Positions 41,787-51,043 of a DNA stretch of 64,000 bases are shown piece by piece. The translations under genes were made by a program, and so were the position numbers. Source of the stretch: Niabella sp. (GTDB lineage Bacteria > Bacteroidota > Bacteroidia > Chitinophagales > Chitinophagaceae). Location: positions 50,669 through 114,668 of the forward strand of contig JAPUDO010000068.1 of the NCBI GenBank assembly GCA_027493055.1, read 5' to 3'. The stretch's first letter is position 1; every line of letters starts with the position of its first letter. The notes under the pieces were generated by a model, which made no database searches, was not told the origin of the DNA, and worked only from the letters and a program-made list of their open reading frames with translations.

Positions 41787-42362
41787 ATGACAACAAAACA
41801 AAAGATCATAAAAACCCTTTATCCTGTTATACAGCTTTTCTCAAGTAAAAAAAATATTGAAAGCCCCAACAGGAAACAACCTTTGCAATCCTTTTATGAT
41901 TTAAGAGCCATTGCTAATGATGGCGGTGTCTTTGATTTTTCTGTGCTGAAAAATAAAAAAGTATTGCTGGTAAATACAGCCTCTGATTGCGGCTACACTC
42001 CTCAATATAAAGCGTTACAATCTTTGTATAACCAATATAAGAATAAGCTTGTGATCATTGCTTTTCCTGCTAATGATTTTAAAGAACAGGAAAAAGCGGA
42101 TGATGCCACTATAGCCAGCTTTTGCGAAAAAAATTACGGGGTAAGCTTTCCACTGATGAAAAAGTCAGTAGTAATATCCTCCCCGCAGCAAAACGAGGTG
42201 TTTCAATGGCTTACCCGGAAAGATAAGAACGGGTGGAATGATAAAGCCCCCGAATGGAATTTTTCTAAATACCTGGTAAATGAAAAAGGAGAACTGACGC
42301 ATTATTTTTCACCAGGTATGTCGCCATCGGACAATAAAATCAGACAGGCAATTGATCAATAA
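41787..42362 (+). CDS. Glutathione-peroxidase-family protein
   Basis: This 191-residue thioredoxin-fold peroxidase should reduce hydroperoxides, probably with thioredoxin in bacteria. The peroxidatic Cys is in NTASDCGYTPQY; the Gln of the tetrad is in FKEQEKAD and the Trp in WNFSKYLV. The segment normally F-P-C-N-Q-F reads F-P-A-N-D-F, so the usual second Cys is missing; the enzyme may be a 1-Cys type. The first 40 residues are a basic extension without clear signal. It faces the barrel-protein gene convergently. Confidence 0.88.
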   Translation: MTTKQKIIKTLYPVIQLFSSKKNIESPNRKQPLQSFYDLRAIANDGGVFDFSVLKNKKVLLVNTASDCGYTPQYKALQSLYNQYKNKLVIIAFPANDFKEQEKADDATIASFCEKNYGVSFPLMKKSVVISSPQQNEVFQWLTRKDKNGWNDKAPEWNFSKYLVNEKGELTHYFSPGMSPSDNKIRQAIDQ

Positions 42363-42372
42363 ACAAAGATTG

Positions 42373-43137
42373 CTAAAACCTGAAAGTAAGCAATAACCCG
42401 GCTCTTATACCGGCCCAGGGGCCATCCATTTTTATATTGGCCCCTTTGGAGTCAACAGTAACCGTTGTCTTAGTAAAAGGGATATCAAGGTCGTTCTCCA
42501 AAGACCTGCGGATATCCTGCTGGACATCAGGATCAATGGTCTTATCAGATAAGCCTGCCAGGTCTCCTTTCCCTTTCCCAATATTAGGGCCTGCGATCCA
42601 CCAGTCCAAACCAACCGTGTTACTCAACATCCATTGTGCACCCAATAGCAAGCCGCCGGTATGTGCGGTCAGATCTCCGGTAAGCTTAATGTTCACATCG
42701 TCTGAGCCATCGTTATATACGTAGTTCAATTCATGCACTTTATACCTGGCAAACCTGTAATAAGGGGCTACATAAAACCCTCTTCCGTAACCCTTTTTAC
42801 CTAAATAAAAACGCACTTCGGGCGTAATGGCAACATTGCTGAACTTAGCCTGGTTAAACGCATCTGTTATCAGGTCATCATCTTCCTTAATTACATTTTT
42901 CCGTATTTCTTCTTTAAATGGCATTGTAGAAGCAGGCATCATCCTGCCAGATAGTGCCACTGAAACAGTTTTGCTGATCACCCTTTCATACTGAACAGCA
43001 TAATTTTTTAATACAGGAGAAGTGAGATTTACTTTAAAAATATTTTTTTTATCCGCTACACCATCCATACCGGTTTGAGCTGCAGTGAACTGCACACTAA
43101 TGATTGTAATGAGAATCAGTAAAAAAAATTTTTGCAT
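42373..43137 (-). CDS. Outer-membrane beta-barrel protein (DUF3575-like)
   Basis: This 254-residue protein has a signal peptide (KFFLLILITIISVQFTAAQ) followed by short amphipathic strands; FKVNLTSPVLKNYAVQYERVISKTVSVAL near the mature start resembles DUF3575 small barrels. The protein ends GIRAGLLLTFRF, with a terminal Phe as in outer-membrane proteins. Function unknown. Confidence 0.78.
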   Translation of the reverse strand: MQKFFLLILITIISVQFTAAQTGMDGVADKKNIFKVNLTSPVLKNYAVQYERVISKTVSVALSGRMMPASTMPFKEEIRKNVIKEDDDLITDAFNQAKFSNVAITPEVRFYLGKKGYGRGFYVAPYYRFARYKVHELNYVYNDGSDDVNIKLTGDLTAHTGGLLLGAQWMLSNTVGLDWWIAGPNIGKGKGDLAGLSDKTIDPDVQQDIRRSLENDLDIPFTKTTVTVDSKGANIKMDGPWAGIRAGLLLTFRF

Positions 43138-43174
43138 GAAGTTGGTTTTAAACGCTAAGTTATTTAAACCCGCT

Positions 43175-44950
43175 CTAAATAATTTCCATTTTTTTCATAA
43201 GATAAGAAGCGCTTAATGTGTGGCAAACACCATCCTTCAACTTATAATCAAACAGCAGCTCATCATTAATAATGGCCGACTCAAATGCTTTGTTGGCAAT
43301 AAAACCAGGATATTCTTTAATAAGATCCGCCACCACTACATCATGTGTTGCAATAATGCCAAACGTATCAAATCCGGCCATCTTTTTTATAAGGCCGATA
43401 GTGCCATGGCGCTTATCATTGCTGTTGGTTCCTCTTAAAATTTCATCTAATATCACAAAAGTATGCCGGTCCTCTTCAAGGGCTTTTATAATAGATTGCA
43501 GGCGTTTTAGCTCGGCATAAAACAGCGACTCGCTATCCTGTAAAGAGTCGGTAATGCGCATACTTACAAATATATCAAATGGGTAAAATTCAAAAGAGCG
43601 GGCACAAACTGCCGAACCGGCTTTTGCCAGTACCAGGTTAGTTCCCAGTGTTCGTAAAAAAGTGCTTTTCCCGCTCATATTAGAGCCGGTAAGTATTACA
43701 AATTTCTGCTCATTAAAAGATACATCATTACACACCCGCTTTTCTTTCCTTACAAGAATATGCCCGAGATCGTTGGCCCTGAATGCCGGCTGCTCCGTTA
43801 CTTCAGGAAAACAGAACCGAGGATTATTATATGATAAATTTCCAAAGCTGCTTAACGATTCTGTTTTGCCTATGGTCCGTAACCAGTCCTTTATTTCATG
43901 GGCATGTTGCTTTTTCCAATGACCTAACCGGTACAAAATATGCACATGAAAAAGGAACAGCCCGTTCAGCAACAGGCTCACTACCAGGTTCACCACTGTT
44001 TCAAGATAGTTGAACAAGGAAGCCAGCTGGCCTATTAAATGGGAGGCTGCTATTCCGTTTTTATTTAATCCCTGCTGGTATTGTTTAAGTAAAGAAGCCT
44101 GGAACCCTTGCTTTTCAATCAATCTTAGCTGGTGGCTGTAATGCTCCAGGATTTTGGTAACCGCCGTTGATACCGATAATTGCGAAGTGATCTTTTTTGA
44201 AAAAGAAAAAGCGATGATAAGGTTCATTACAAACAGCTTAGTGAACAATGAAAAAGCGGTTTCACTCTCTGTAACTGCGTAATAAATTAAACTGCCCATG
44301 GTGCATAAAGGAAATACCATAAGCAGGTAATACAATAGGGTATTGATCAGTTTGGTATCGCTGTCTATCCAATGCAGTAATCTTTCCAGGTCTTTCTTTT
44401 TAGTTTGATGCAGGCTTCCGTGCGCATATAGCTCCTGCCTGAAATCTATAGCTCCGGCCAGCTCTTTTACAGCGGCCTGTCTTTCTTTAATACCCTGCGA
44501 ACCGGGCGCCAGGAGATCCTGTGCCAGCGCCTCTTTACCAAAAGAAGTGCTGCACCGGTTCAAATAGGAAAAAAGACCGTCCTCACTAAACAGATCAAGA
44601 TCGTAAGAGTAAGGGTGGTGCGGATCTTCATACTCCTTTCCTGTTTCGTAAGGCGATTTATTGGTTTTTAAAAAAGAATCTTCTTTTTCATTACAATCAG
44701 CCAATGCGGAAAAATACTGTCTTTTCTGCTGGAGTTTTCCATACCATTTCACCAGGTATAAAAAAGCCGCAAACGTAGCTGCAGTGATGATAACTATCCA
44801 GCCACTTCCTTTTTGTGTAAGCTGGTATAATAAAAAAACAAAAGCCAGGAAGCTCAATAGCCTGGCAAAGCTTAGCCAACCCAGTTGTTGTTTTAACTGA
44901 CCGGCTTTTTGCCGAAACCTTTCTGCCCTTTCTTGATAAATGGTAGCCAT
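43175..44950 (-). CDS. Membrane-associated MutS-like ATPase
   Basis: This 591-residue protein has only the lever/ATPase portion of MutS. Walker A is GSNMSGKST; the conserved LDEILRGTNSNDK and the H-D loop ATHDVVVAD follow. The mismatch-recognition domain with F-x-E is absent. Hydrophobic pairs at about residues 28-68 and 210-260 suggest membrane insertion, unusual for MutS homologues. Members with this layout occur in many Bacteroidota; no function is established to my knowledge. Translation start at ATG 44950. Confidence 0.85.
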   Translation of the reverse strand: MATIYQERAERFRQKAGQLKQQLGWLSFARLLSFLAFVFLLYQLTQKGSGWIVIITAATFAAFLYLVKWYGKLQQKRQYFSALADCNEKEDSFLKTNKSPYETGKEYEDPHHPYSYDLDLFSEDGLFSYLNRCSTSFGKEALAQDLLAPGSQGIKERQAAVKELAGAIDFRQELYAHGSLHQTKKKDLERLLHWIDSDTKLINTLLYYLLMVFPLCTMGSLIYYAVTESETAFSLFTKLFVMNLIIAFSFSKKITSQLSVSTAVTKILEHYSHQLRLIEKQGFQASLLKQYQQGLNKNGIAASHLIGQLASLFNYLETVVNLVVSLLLNGLFLFHVHILYRLGHWKKQHAHEIKDWLRTIGKTESLSSFGNLSYNNPRFCFPEVTEQPAFRANDLGHILVRKEKRVCNDVSFNEQKFVILTGSNMSGKSTFLRTLGTNLVLAKAGSAVCARSFEFYPFDIFVSMRITDSLQDSESLFYAELKRLQSIIKALEEDRHTFVILDEILRGTNSNDKRHGTIGLIKKMAGFDTFGIIATHDVVVADLIKEYPGFIANKAFESAIINDELLFDYKLKDGVCHTLSASYLMKKMEII

Positions 44951-45117
44951 AGAAGGTAAAAGTAAAGAAGAAAATAATATGCAATGTACAACGGCTGAAA
45001 GCCGGACGCATAAGGCTTTTCGCTTTCATGTCGTACATCGTACACCTTATATCGTACATTATCCTGGATGCTGGTTTCTGGATTGTATGTCTGCATCCAG
45101 CTTCAAGCCTTACGCCT
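44951..45117. repeat. Interspersed repeat copy F
   Basis: About 45015-45066 (CTTTTCGCTTTCATGTCGTA then CATCGTACACC through GTACATTATCCTGG) matches 23617-23668 with roughly six differences in 52 bases. The following CCAGCTTCAAGCCTTACGCC and TTCAGCTTCCTGCTG run into the end of the amidohydrolase gene and supply its stop codon. Confidence 0.6.
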
Positions 45118-46236
45118 TCAGCTTCCTGCTGTAACTATAGCCATTCCTGGCTTCTTCCCTTTTTCAAAGCTACCGTATTGGGCTTCTATTTTCAGCGCTT
45201 TAGCTCCGTTAATAGTGGCCCAGGACAACATTTGCTCCAGCGAAAGCTCCGGAAAATGCTTCTGCAGGGTTTTTATTTCTTCCCAGATGCTCAGCTGGTG
45301 ATTAGACGCAAGGCTGTCGGTGCCCAAAACAATATTACAATCATTCTTTACAAGCAAGGCTACAGGGGGCATAGTACGGCTGATATATTCATTGGCATTG
45401 GGGCAAAGACACCAGTAAACGCTGGTGGCAGATTGACGAGCCAGCTCAATATCAGCTTCGCTGGTATGTACATTATGTACTAATAGTAACTGCTGCTCAC
45501 TATGAAACCGGGGCAGATAAGTTTGCAGGCTGGTTTTTCCTGAGGGCTGAAAAAAATCCATACTCAGGCCCATTCCTTTAAACATTTCTGCAAAGCCACC
45601 GGTTTTTTGTTCAAACCAAAGGTTTTCATCTGCTGTTTCCTGGTTATGAATGCTGAAAAGCTGCTTTTGCGGATAACTTAAAATTTTTTCCCAAAGAAGA
45701 TCAGACACCGAATAAGGGGCATGCGGCACAATAGAAGCTGGCAAAGGCTCAAACTGACGGTAAACGGTTTCGTAATATTCAAAGTTTTTATCCGCCACAG
45801 CCGGATTAGCGCCCATAGCCTCAATAAAATTATGGTAATATAAATGGCCCTGTTTTTTCTGTGGTAAAGTATGGGTGGTATTACAAATATCGCCTACGGC
45901 AACAATACCGTTTTGCTGCATTTCCTGCTCAGCATCGGCAATAGCCTGGGAGATGGCGTCTTCTGAAAAATCTCTTTGCTGCACTACCTGTCTTACAAAA
46001 TCCGCCAGTCCCGTTTTTTCGGGTATCCGGCCTTTTAAATGGCTGAGCTCCAGGTGACAGTGGCAGTTAATAAACCCCGGGGTAAGAATACCTGCAACCG
46101 GTTGAACATCATCGCCTCCCTCAGAAGCATCTATGATAGCTTCCACGGTACCATTTTCCTGCAACACCAGCACTTTATCCTGGTGAAACCGGTACCCGTC
46201 AAATAACTGTGTTGCCTGTAACTTATTAAAACGCAT
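45118..46236 (-). CDS. Amidohydrolase-superfamily deaminase-like protein
   Basis: This 372-residue protein is a metal-dependent hydrolase of the chlorohydrolase/deaminase group. Metal ligands are C-H-C-H-L-E (HxH), a His in SIHNQET, and Asp in LGTDSLASN; the VPHAPYSVS segment binds substrate in relatives. It resembles guanine, SAH and aminodeoxyfutalosine deaminases; the last acts in the futalosine menaquinone route, present in many relatives of this group, but no other mqn gene is in the window. It is divergent from prfA. Confidence 0.78.
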   Translation of the reverse strand: MRFNKLQATQLFDGYRFHQDKVLVLQENGTVEAIIDASEGGDDVQPVAGILTPGFINCHCHLELSHLKGRIPEKTGLADFVRQVVQQRDFSEDAISQAIADAEQEMQQNGIVAVGDICNTTHTLPQKKQGHLYYHNFIEAMGANPAVADKNFEYYETVYRQFEPLPASIVPHAPYSVSDLLWEKILSYPQKQLFSIHNQETADENLWFEQKTGGFAEMFKGMGLSMDFFQPSGKTSLQTYLPRFHSEQQLLLVHNVHTSEADIELARQSATSVYWCLCPNANEYISRTMPPVALLVKNDCNIVLGTDSLASNHQLSIWEEIKTLQKHFPELSLEQMLSWATINGAKALKIEAQYGSFEKGKKPGMAIVTAGS

Positions 46237-46250
46237 CTTGTAAAATAATT

Positions 46251-46281
46251 TAACTTTGCCGGCCCGAACGCATTTGTTCGG
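46251..46281 (+). promoter_or_regulatory. -7 box and leader hairpin of prfA
   Basis: TAACTTTG (46251-46258) matches TAnnTTTG. Just after it CCGAAC / GTTCGG (46264-46269 with 46276-46281) forms a small hairpin in the 60-base leader, nested in GCCCG / CGGGC. Confidence 0.5.
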
Positions 46282-46319
46282 TACGGGCAGGCTGCCCTCT
46301 GTAAAAGTAAGAGAATAAC

Positions 46320-47384
46320 ATGTTAGATAAACTGGAAGCTATAAAAGCCAAATACGATCAGCTGGGTGTGGCGCTTACCAACCCCGAAATTGTGAGCGAT
46401 AACAAGAAATTTGCTGCCACAAGCAAAGAGTACCGGGGGCTGGAGAAGATCGTAACCGCTTATAATGATTACAAAAGACTGCTGGACGACATTGATTTTA
46501 ATAAAGAAGCGTTGAATGGCGATGATGAGGAGCTGCGCGAACTGGCCAAAGCCGAAACTGCTGGCTTGCAGGAGCGTAAGGAAATAATGGAAGCGGCCAT
46601 TCGCCAGTTGCTAATACCTAAAGACCCCCAGGATGGCAAGGATGTGATCATGGAGATCCGGGCAGGTACCGGTGGCGATGAAGCCAGTATTTTTGCCGGT
46701 GACCTGCTGCGGATGTATATCAAATACTGCGAGAAGCACGGTTTTAAAACAGTTGTTTTAAGCGAAAGTGAAGGAACCGTAGGCGGCTATAAAGAGGTAC
46801 AGTTGGAAGTTACCGGCGATGATGTGTATGGCACCTTAAAATTTGAAAGTGGGGTGCACCGTGTACAGCGCGTACCTGATACAGAAACACAGGGCAGGGT
46901 CCATACTTCTGCGGCCACCGTAGCGGTTATGCCAGAAGCAGAGGAGATTGATTTTGAATTAAGGGAAGCTGACGTGAAAATGGAAACATCACGAAGCGGC
47001 GGCGCAGGCGGACAAAACGTGAACAAGGTGGAAACCAAAGTAATGCTAACCCATATTCCAACCGGTACGGTGGTTATTTGCCAAACCGAGCGCACCCAGC
47101 TGGGCAACCGCGAAAAAGCCATGCAGATGATGCGTACCAAGCTGTACGAAGAGCAGGTGCGCAAGCAGGAAGAGGAAATTTCCCGCCATCGTAAAAGCCT
47201 GGTAAGCAGTGGAGATAGGAGCGCCAAGATCAGGACATATAATTATCCGCAGGGACGTGTAACCGATCATCGCATTAACCTGACGGCTTATAACCTGGAC
47301 GCTGTAATGAATGGCGAGCTGCAGGAGTTTATAGATGCCTTACAATTTGCCGAAAACTCGGAGAAGCTGACCAAGCAGGAGTAG
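46320..47384 (+). CDS. prfA: Peptide chain release factor 1
   Basis: RF1 (354 residues) releases the finished peptide at UAA and UAG. The GGQ peptidyl-tRNA hydrolysis motif is in [15 protein letters not shown]; the codon-recognition loop reads P-E-A-E rather than P-A/V-T but sits at the expected position after AATVAVM. The coiled N-terminal domain and [14 protein letters not shown] are typical. Length is normal. Confidence 0.95.
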   Translation: MLDKLEAIKAKYDQLGVALTNPEIVSDNKKFAATSKEYRGLEKIVTAYNDYKRLLDDIDFNKEALNGDDEELRELAKAETAGLQERKEIMEAAIRQLLIPKDPQDGKDVIMEIRAGTGGDEASIFAGDLLRMYIKYCEKHGFKTVVLSESEGTVGGYKEVQLEVTGDDVYGTLKFESGVHRVQRVPDTETQGRVHTSAATVAVMPEAEEIDFELREADVKMETSRSGGAGGQNVNKVETKVMLTHIPTGTVVICQTERTQLGNREKAMQMMRTKLYEEQVRKQEEEISRHRKSLVSSGDRSAKIRTYNYPQGRVTDHRINLTAYNLDAVMNGELQEFIDALQFAENSEKLTKQE

Positions 47385-47458
47385 GAAACCGTTGTTTTTA
47401 CAGGGCCAGGAACCGGTGCAGCAGTCACATCATCAAAAAATAAGGGGCTGGCCCGTTC

Positions 47459-48142
47459 CTATTTTATAAATTTATCCTCCTGCCATTTGATGGGATTGTT
47501 TATTATGTAATGGGAGATGGCATAATAGGCCCGTTCATTGCGGACAATGTGTTCATAATAATTGCGTTGCCATAATTTCCCATTGAACGGTTGCCAGCCC
47601 AAATTTTTTACACCACGAATGTATTCATTGGTAGTCATTGTTTTGAACCATTGCACCACCCGCTGTAGAGGCGAACCTACGTGTTCGCCTAATATGGGGT
47701 GTTCGCCCAATATAGATTGTTCACCCAACATGGTTTGTTCGCCCCATATTGAATGTTCATCCAATATGGTATTTTCGTCCAGCAGTGGATGTTCACCCAA
47801 TGTTGAAATTATATCCGGTTGCCCAATGTTATCAGGGCAAACCTGCGTGTTTGCCCCCACATTTTTGATGATACAATGAAAATGGTTGGGCATCACAATC
47901 ATTGCATCGCATTTGATATCGGGAAATTTATGTTCCAATTCATAATACCATTTTTCAATTATTTTTCCGGCATCGTTTAATATCATTTTTCCGTTTTCGA
48001 TATTCCCAAACAGGCACGCGCGGTTTTTCACACAGATGGTTATAAAATACAATCCCGCTTGTGAATAATCGTATCCTTTCAGGCGGATTGATTTACGTTT
48101 GTGTTTTTCAGGATTATACGGCATATACCATTGGGGGGCCAT
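47459..48142 (-). CDS. REP-associated tyrosine transposase (RAYT, Y1 family)
   Basis: This 227-residue Y1/HUH nuclease belongs to the RAYT group that cuts and joins single-stranded REP hairpins. The N terminus has S-I-R-L-K-G-Y-D-Y-S-Q-A-G-L-Y-F; the HUH motif is VMPNHFHCII; the catalytic Tyr is expected in LWQRNYYEHIVRNE, and QWFKTMTTNEYIRG is characteristic. Between HUH and QWFK, relatives have a short linker; here about 60 residues are inserted, including a hexapeptide repeat (G-E-H-P-I-L type) encoded by seven 18-bp units and bounded by two REP-like hairpins. The frame is open throughout. No REP pair of the classical kind flanks the gene. Confidence 0.88.
   Translation of the reverse strand: MAPQWYMPYNPEKHKRKSIRLKGYDYSQAGLYFITICVKNRACLFGNIENGKMILNDAGKIIEKWYYELEHKFPDIKCDAMIVMPNHFHCIIKNVGANTQVCPDNIGQPDIISTLGEHPLLDENTILDEHSIWGEQTMLGEQSILGEHPILGEHVGSPLQRVVQWFKTMTTNEYIRGVKNLGWQPFNGKLWQRNYYEHIVRNERAYYAISHYIINNPIKWQEDKFIK
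47669..47856. repeat. REP hairpins and 18-bp tandem repeat inside the RAYT gene
   Basis: Hairpin one is AGGCGAAC / GTTCGCCT (47669-47676 with 47683-47690) over CTACGT. Seven 18-bp units follow at 47683, 47701, 47719, 47737, 47755, 47773 and 47791, with consensus GTTCGCCCAATATGGATT; the first unit begins with the right arm of hairpin one. Hairpin two is GGGCAAAC / GTTTGCCC (47835-47842 with 47849-47856) over CTGCGT. The stem of hairpin two equals the outer 8 bp of the MITE-like ends at 21319 and 56639. Confidence 0.85.
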
Positions 48143-48217
48143 TTCGTTTAATGTTTTTCACTTAGGTTATGTTTTTATTCCCGATTTCTGGTCAGACAAG
48201 TGGAAGGTATTTTCAAT

Positions 48218-51043
48218 TTACCACACCTGTTTTATTTCTCTTTTCTTAATTTCTGCTTTACCAAATTTCCTCGGGTAATAAGCAAAAGTAAGCATAAAGT
48301 ATTGCTGAAGACCGTTGGTGATACGGGTAGTGGTACCATATTTATCAGCAGTATTGCTGATATTCTGGAACTGCTTCAAAATATCCATTGCCGAAAATTT
48401 AAGCTCCCCCTGCTGGTTCTTCAATATCCGGCAGCTTGCAAATGCGTTCCAGAGAATGATAGGCTTATCAATATTGGTGTTTTTAGTATGATCAACCGTA
48501 GAGCTGATGGTATAGTCTTTGGGCAGGTTTACGGTCAGGCCTAACCGCGTTATGTCCGACGAGTTTTTAAAAGACCTTAAACCAGCACCTGACTGATCCG
48601 TTTGGTAAGTGTTAAAAGTTTTTCCCAGGTTGAAAATAACGATTGATCTTAAAGCCAGTTGAAGGTTAATGTTGTTATTAAAGCCTGCTGTACTTGTTTC
48701 AGAAAAAATATTATCTATATAGTTCGGGTTCCTGCTATTGTTATAAGAACCGTTATACATAAGCTGGATATTGCTCTTTTTAAGGGTGCGTACAATATTC
48801 AGGTTATAACTAAGGTTATAAGACTGGCTTTCCTTTGCATTCACATAATAGTAAGTCCTTTCACCTGAGGGATCATTTATCAAACTATCCGTTACCGGGT
48901 TCAAAGTATGCATATACCCGGCGTTCAGCCCTCCATTGAATGCATATTTGGCTTTTGGCTTTTGCGAATTAAAGCGGGCACTAAAATTGTAGGAATGGTT
49001 AACCCTGTTTTTGAGATCAGGGTTTCCTATTCTTACATTAAAACGGTCCAGGTCATCAGTAATAGTGTACAATTGATCTACACTGGCATAGTCAAAGTTT
49101 TTATTATAGTTCAGGCCTAAGTAATACGAAAATTTTTCTCTCTTATTATAGTTATAAGACAGGTAGCCATCGTATCTGAAAAAACTGAACGATCGGTTCA
49201 GGTTACGTACCGCAAAAGAGGAGGAGTTATTGTCCTGCTTAAAATCTTCAGTAAAATTTACGTACATATAAACATTGCGATAGTATTTATCGCTCCATTT
49301 ATAAAACGACTTGCCTAAGCGGAGCGTAGGGGAATATTCTGTTTTTTCATTTATATTGTTATTGGTAAGACGGGTATTTCTTACGTAAACATTTTGAATA
49401 CTGTCATAGTCGGAAACTCGGTCTTCCCTGTTCGATTTAGCATAATTAATGCGCTGGTCAAGACTAAGATCAATACCAAAGAAATTAAATCTGCCAAACA
49501 GTAACCTTCTGAGGCCATTATAACCCAGGTTGGCACCTATATTCAGGTTAGATGCAGTATTGTTATAGTTACGGTTATAGGTGGTATCCCTGCTATCGTC
49601 TACAAACGAGTTAAAAACACTTTTCACGTACCTGTCAGATTCGCTGTTGTTATTATTTACATTCAAGTTAACATTAAACTGTGCAGTAGGGTTATCATAG
49701 TTATATTTTGAGTAATTGGCAGAGAGCGACTGGTTGCCCGATCTTCTCTGTTCGGCACTCAACACATTATTGGTACTTACCAGGTTATTGGTGGTATCCC
49801 TGATATCCGTAACCCTTCGGGTATCGCTGTTGCTGTTGTTGATGCCCGCATTACCATTAATGGTGAAGTTATCATCGTAACTATTGGTTTTTATATAATT
49901 AACACCAAAGTTATGATTATCATTTACCATATTAGTAACCGTATTATCTTCTACAAATTGCGGGTTATCTAAAGTAGTTCTGTTTTGTAAAGACCGGTTA
50001 GTGAGATAGCGGTCATTACCTGATTTTGTATAATTAGCCGTTATCCTGTCGTTTTGCCGGCTATTGGTAGTTTCAATAAAATTATGGGTAAATACACCTC
50101 CTATGGAATGGTACCGGTTTATCCCCTCGGTATTAAAATTACCTACATTGCGCAGGTTGGGGTTATAGTTCCGGTAGGTATTATTTTGAAACATCTCATT
50201 CAGGTTGTCGATATTCTTGTTGATATTATTATACCCACCGCCAATACCAAAAGAAGTTCTTTTATTATACATCTGAAAAGAAAGATCACCTTCAAACCGT
50301 TGGGTAGTTCCGTATCCCACCGCCATTTTACCAAAGTAGCCCTTTTTTTTATCTTCCTTCAGTTTTATGTTCATGGTAAGCAGTGAGTCCTGCTGTTTTC
50401 TCTCCTCTGGTTTCAGGGTGCGGTCTACTTCCTGGTACACCTGTATTTTTTCAACAGCATCCTTCGACAGGTTTTGGGTGGCCATCCTTGCGTCACCTGA
50501 TCCCATAAAAGGTTTTCCATCCACCAATACGCTGGGAATTTTCCTGCCGTTCATAGTGATGGTACCATCTGACCACACGGTAACTCCCGGCACCTGCGTA
50601 AGCAAATCTTCAACCACCGCATTAGGATCCATTTTAAAGGCTGCAGGGTTTATCTCCAAGGTGTCCCCGTTCATCCTGATGGGCATCTGCGCCGTTACAG
50701 TTACATTCAGCGAATCATCGAACGATGGTGAAAGAACAATATCGGCAGTATAGATTGCGGAATCGAGCTTAATGGTTTTGAAAAAGGGCTTAAAGCCAAC
50801 ATAAGAAACATTTAAAATAATATCAGCGCCCAGCGGTATTTTGCTGAGGCTAAAACCTCCGTATCCATCAGAAAGCTGGTAGTTGATAAGCGAGGAATCT
50901 TTTTTAAAAATACTTATGGTTGCCGACTCTAAAACGGCTCCTGTAAGCGAATCTTTTACAATACCTTTTACAGTTCCGGTTTGGGCCTGCACAATGGTTG
51001 TCCCTGATAAAAGGATAAGGCTGCACAATAAAAAAATTCTCAT
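48218..51043 (-). CDS. TonB-dependent receptor, outer-membrane barrel family
   Basis: This 941-residue protein has a signal peptide (RIFLLCSLILLSGTTIVQAQ), a carboxypeptidase-regulatory-like domain (about residues 22-105), a plug (about 115-215, with DLLTQVPGVTVWSDGTITMNGRK) and an Asn/Tyr-rich barrel of the OMP_b-brl_3 type. It lacks a classical SusD partner. ATG 51043 overlaps the stop codon of the upstream beta-propeller gene by one base, so the two are translationally coupled. Substrate unknown; peptides or proteins are common substrates of this type. Confidence 0.9.
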   Translation of the reverse strand: MRIFLLCSLILLSGTTIVQAQTGTVKGIVKDSLTGAVLESATISIFKKDSSLINYQLSDGYGGFSLSKIPLGADIILNVSYVGFKPFFKTIKLDSAIYTADIVLSPSFDDSLNVTVTAQMPIRMNGDTLEINPAAFKMDPNAVVEDLLTQVPGVTVWSDGTITMNGRKIPSVLVDGKPFMGSGDARMATQNLSKDAVEKIQVYQEVDRTLKPEERKQQDSLLTMNIKLKEDKKKGYFGKMAVGYGTTQRFEGDLSFQMYNKRTSFGIGGGYNNINKNIDNLNEMFQNNTYRNYNPNLRNVGNFNTEGINRYHSIGGVFTHNFIETTNSRQNDRITANYTKSGNDRYLTNRSLQNRTTLDNPQFVEDNTVTNMVNDNHNFGVNYIKTNSYDDNFTINGNAGINNSNSDTRRVTDIRDTTNNLVSTNNVLSAEQRRSGNQSLSANYSKYNYDNPTAQFNVNLNVNNNNSESDRYVKSVFNSFVDDSRDTTYNRNYNNTASNLNIGANLGYNGLRRLLFGRFNFFGIDLSLDQRINYAKSNREDRVSDYDSIQNVYVRNTRLTNNNINEKTEYSPTLRLGKSFYKWSDKYYRNVYMYVNFTEDFKQDNNSSSFAVRNLNRSFSFFRYDGYLSYNYNKREKFSYYLGLNYNKNFDYASVDQLYTITDDLDRFNVRIGNPDLKNRVNHSYNFSARFNSQKPKAKYAFNGGLNAGYMHTLNPVTDSLINDPSGERTYYYVNAKESQSYNLSYNLNIVRTLKKSNIQLMYNGSYNNSRNPNYIDNIFSETSTAGFNNNINLQLALRSIVIFNLGKTFNTYQTDQSGAGLRSFKNSSDITRLGLTVNLPKDYTISSTVDHTKNTNIDKPIILWNAFASCRILKNQQGELKFSAMDILKQFQNISNTADKYGTTTRITNGLQQYFMLTFAYYPRKFGKAEIKKREIKQVW

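Noticed and set aside
46920..46950. prfA versus prfB identity
   Set aside because: Length, the single GGQ frame and lack of an internal UGA frameshift site favour RF1.
47683..47808. Possible CRISPR array (seven regular 18-bp units)
   Set aside because: Units are contiguous without spacers, degenerate, and read in frame as a hexapeptide repeat.
47562..47879. Plus-strand frame with a C-S-P-N-M repeat opposite the RAYT gene
   Set aside because: It is the complement of the 18-bp units; the opposite strand has the HUH motif and the full transposase.
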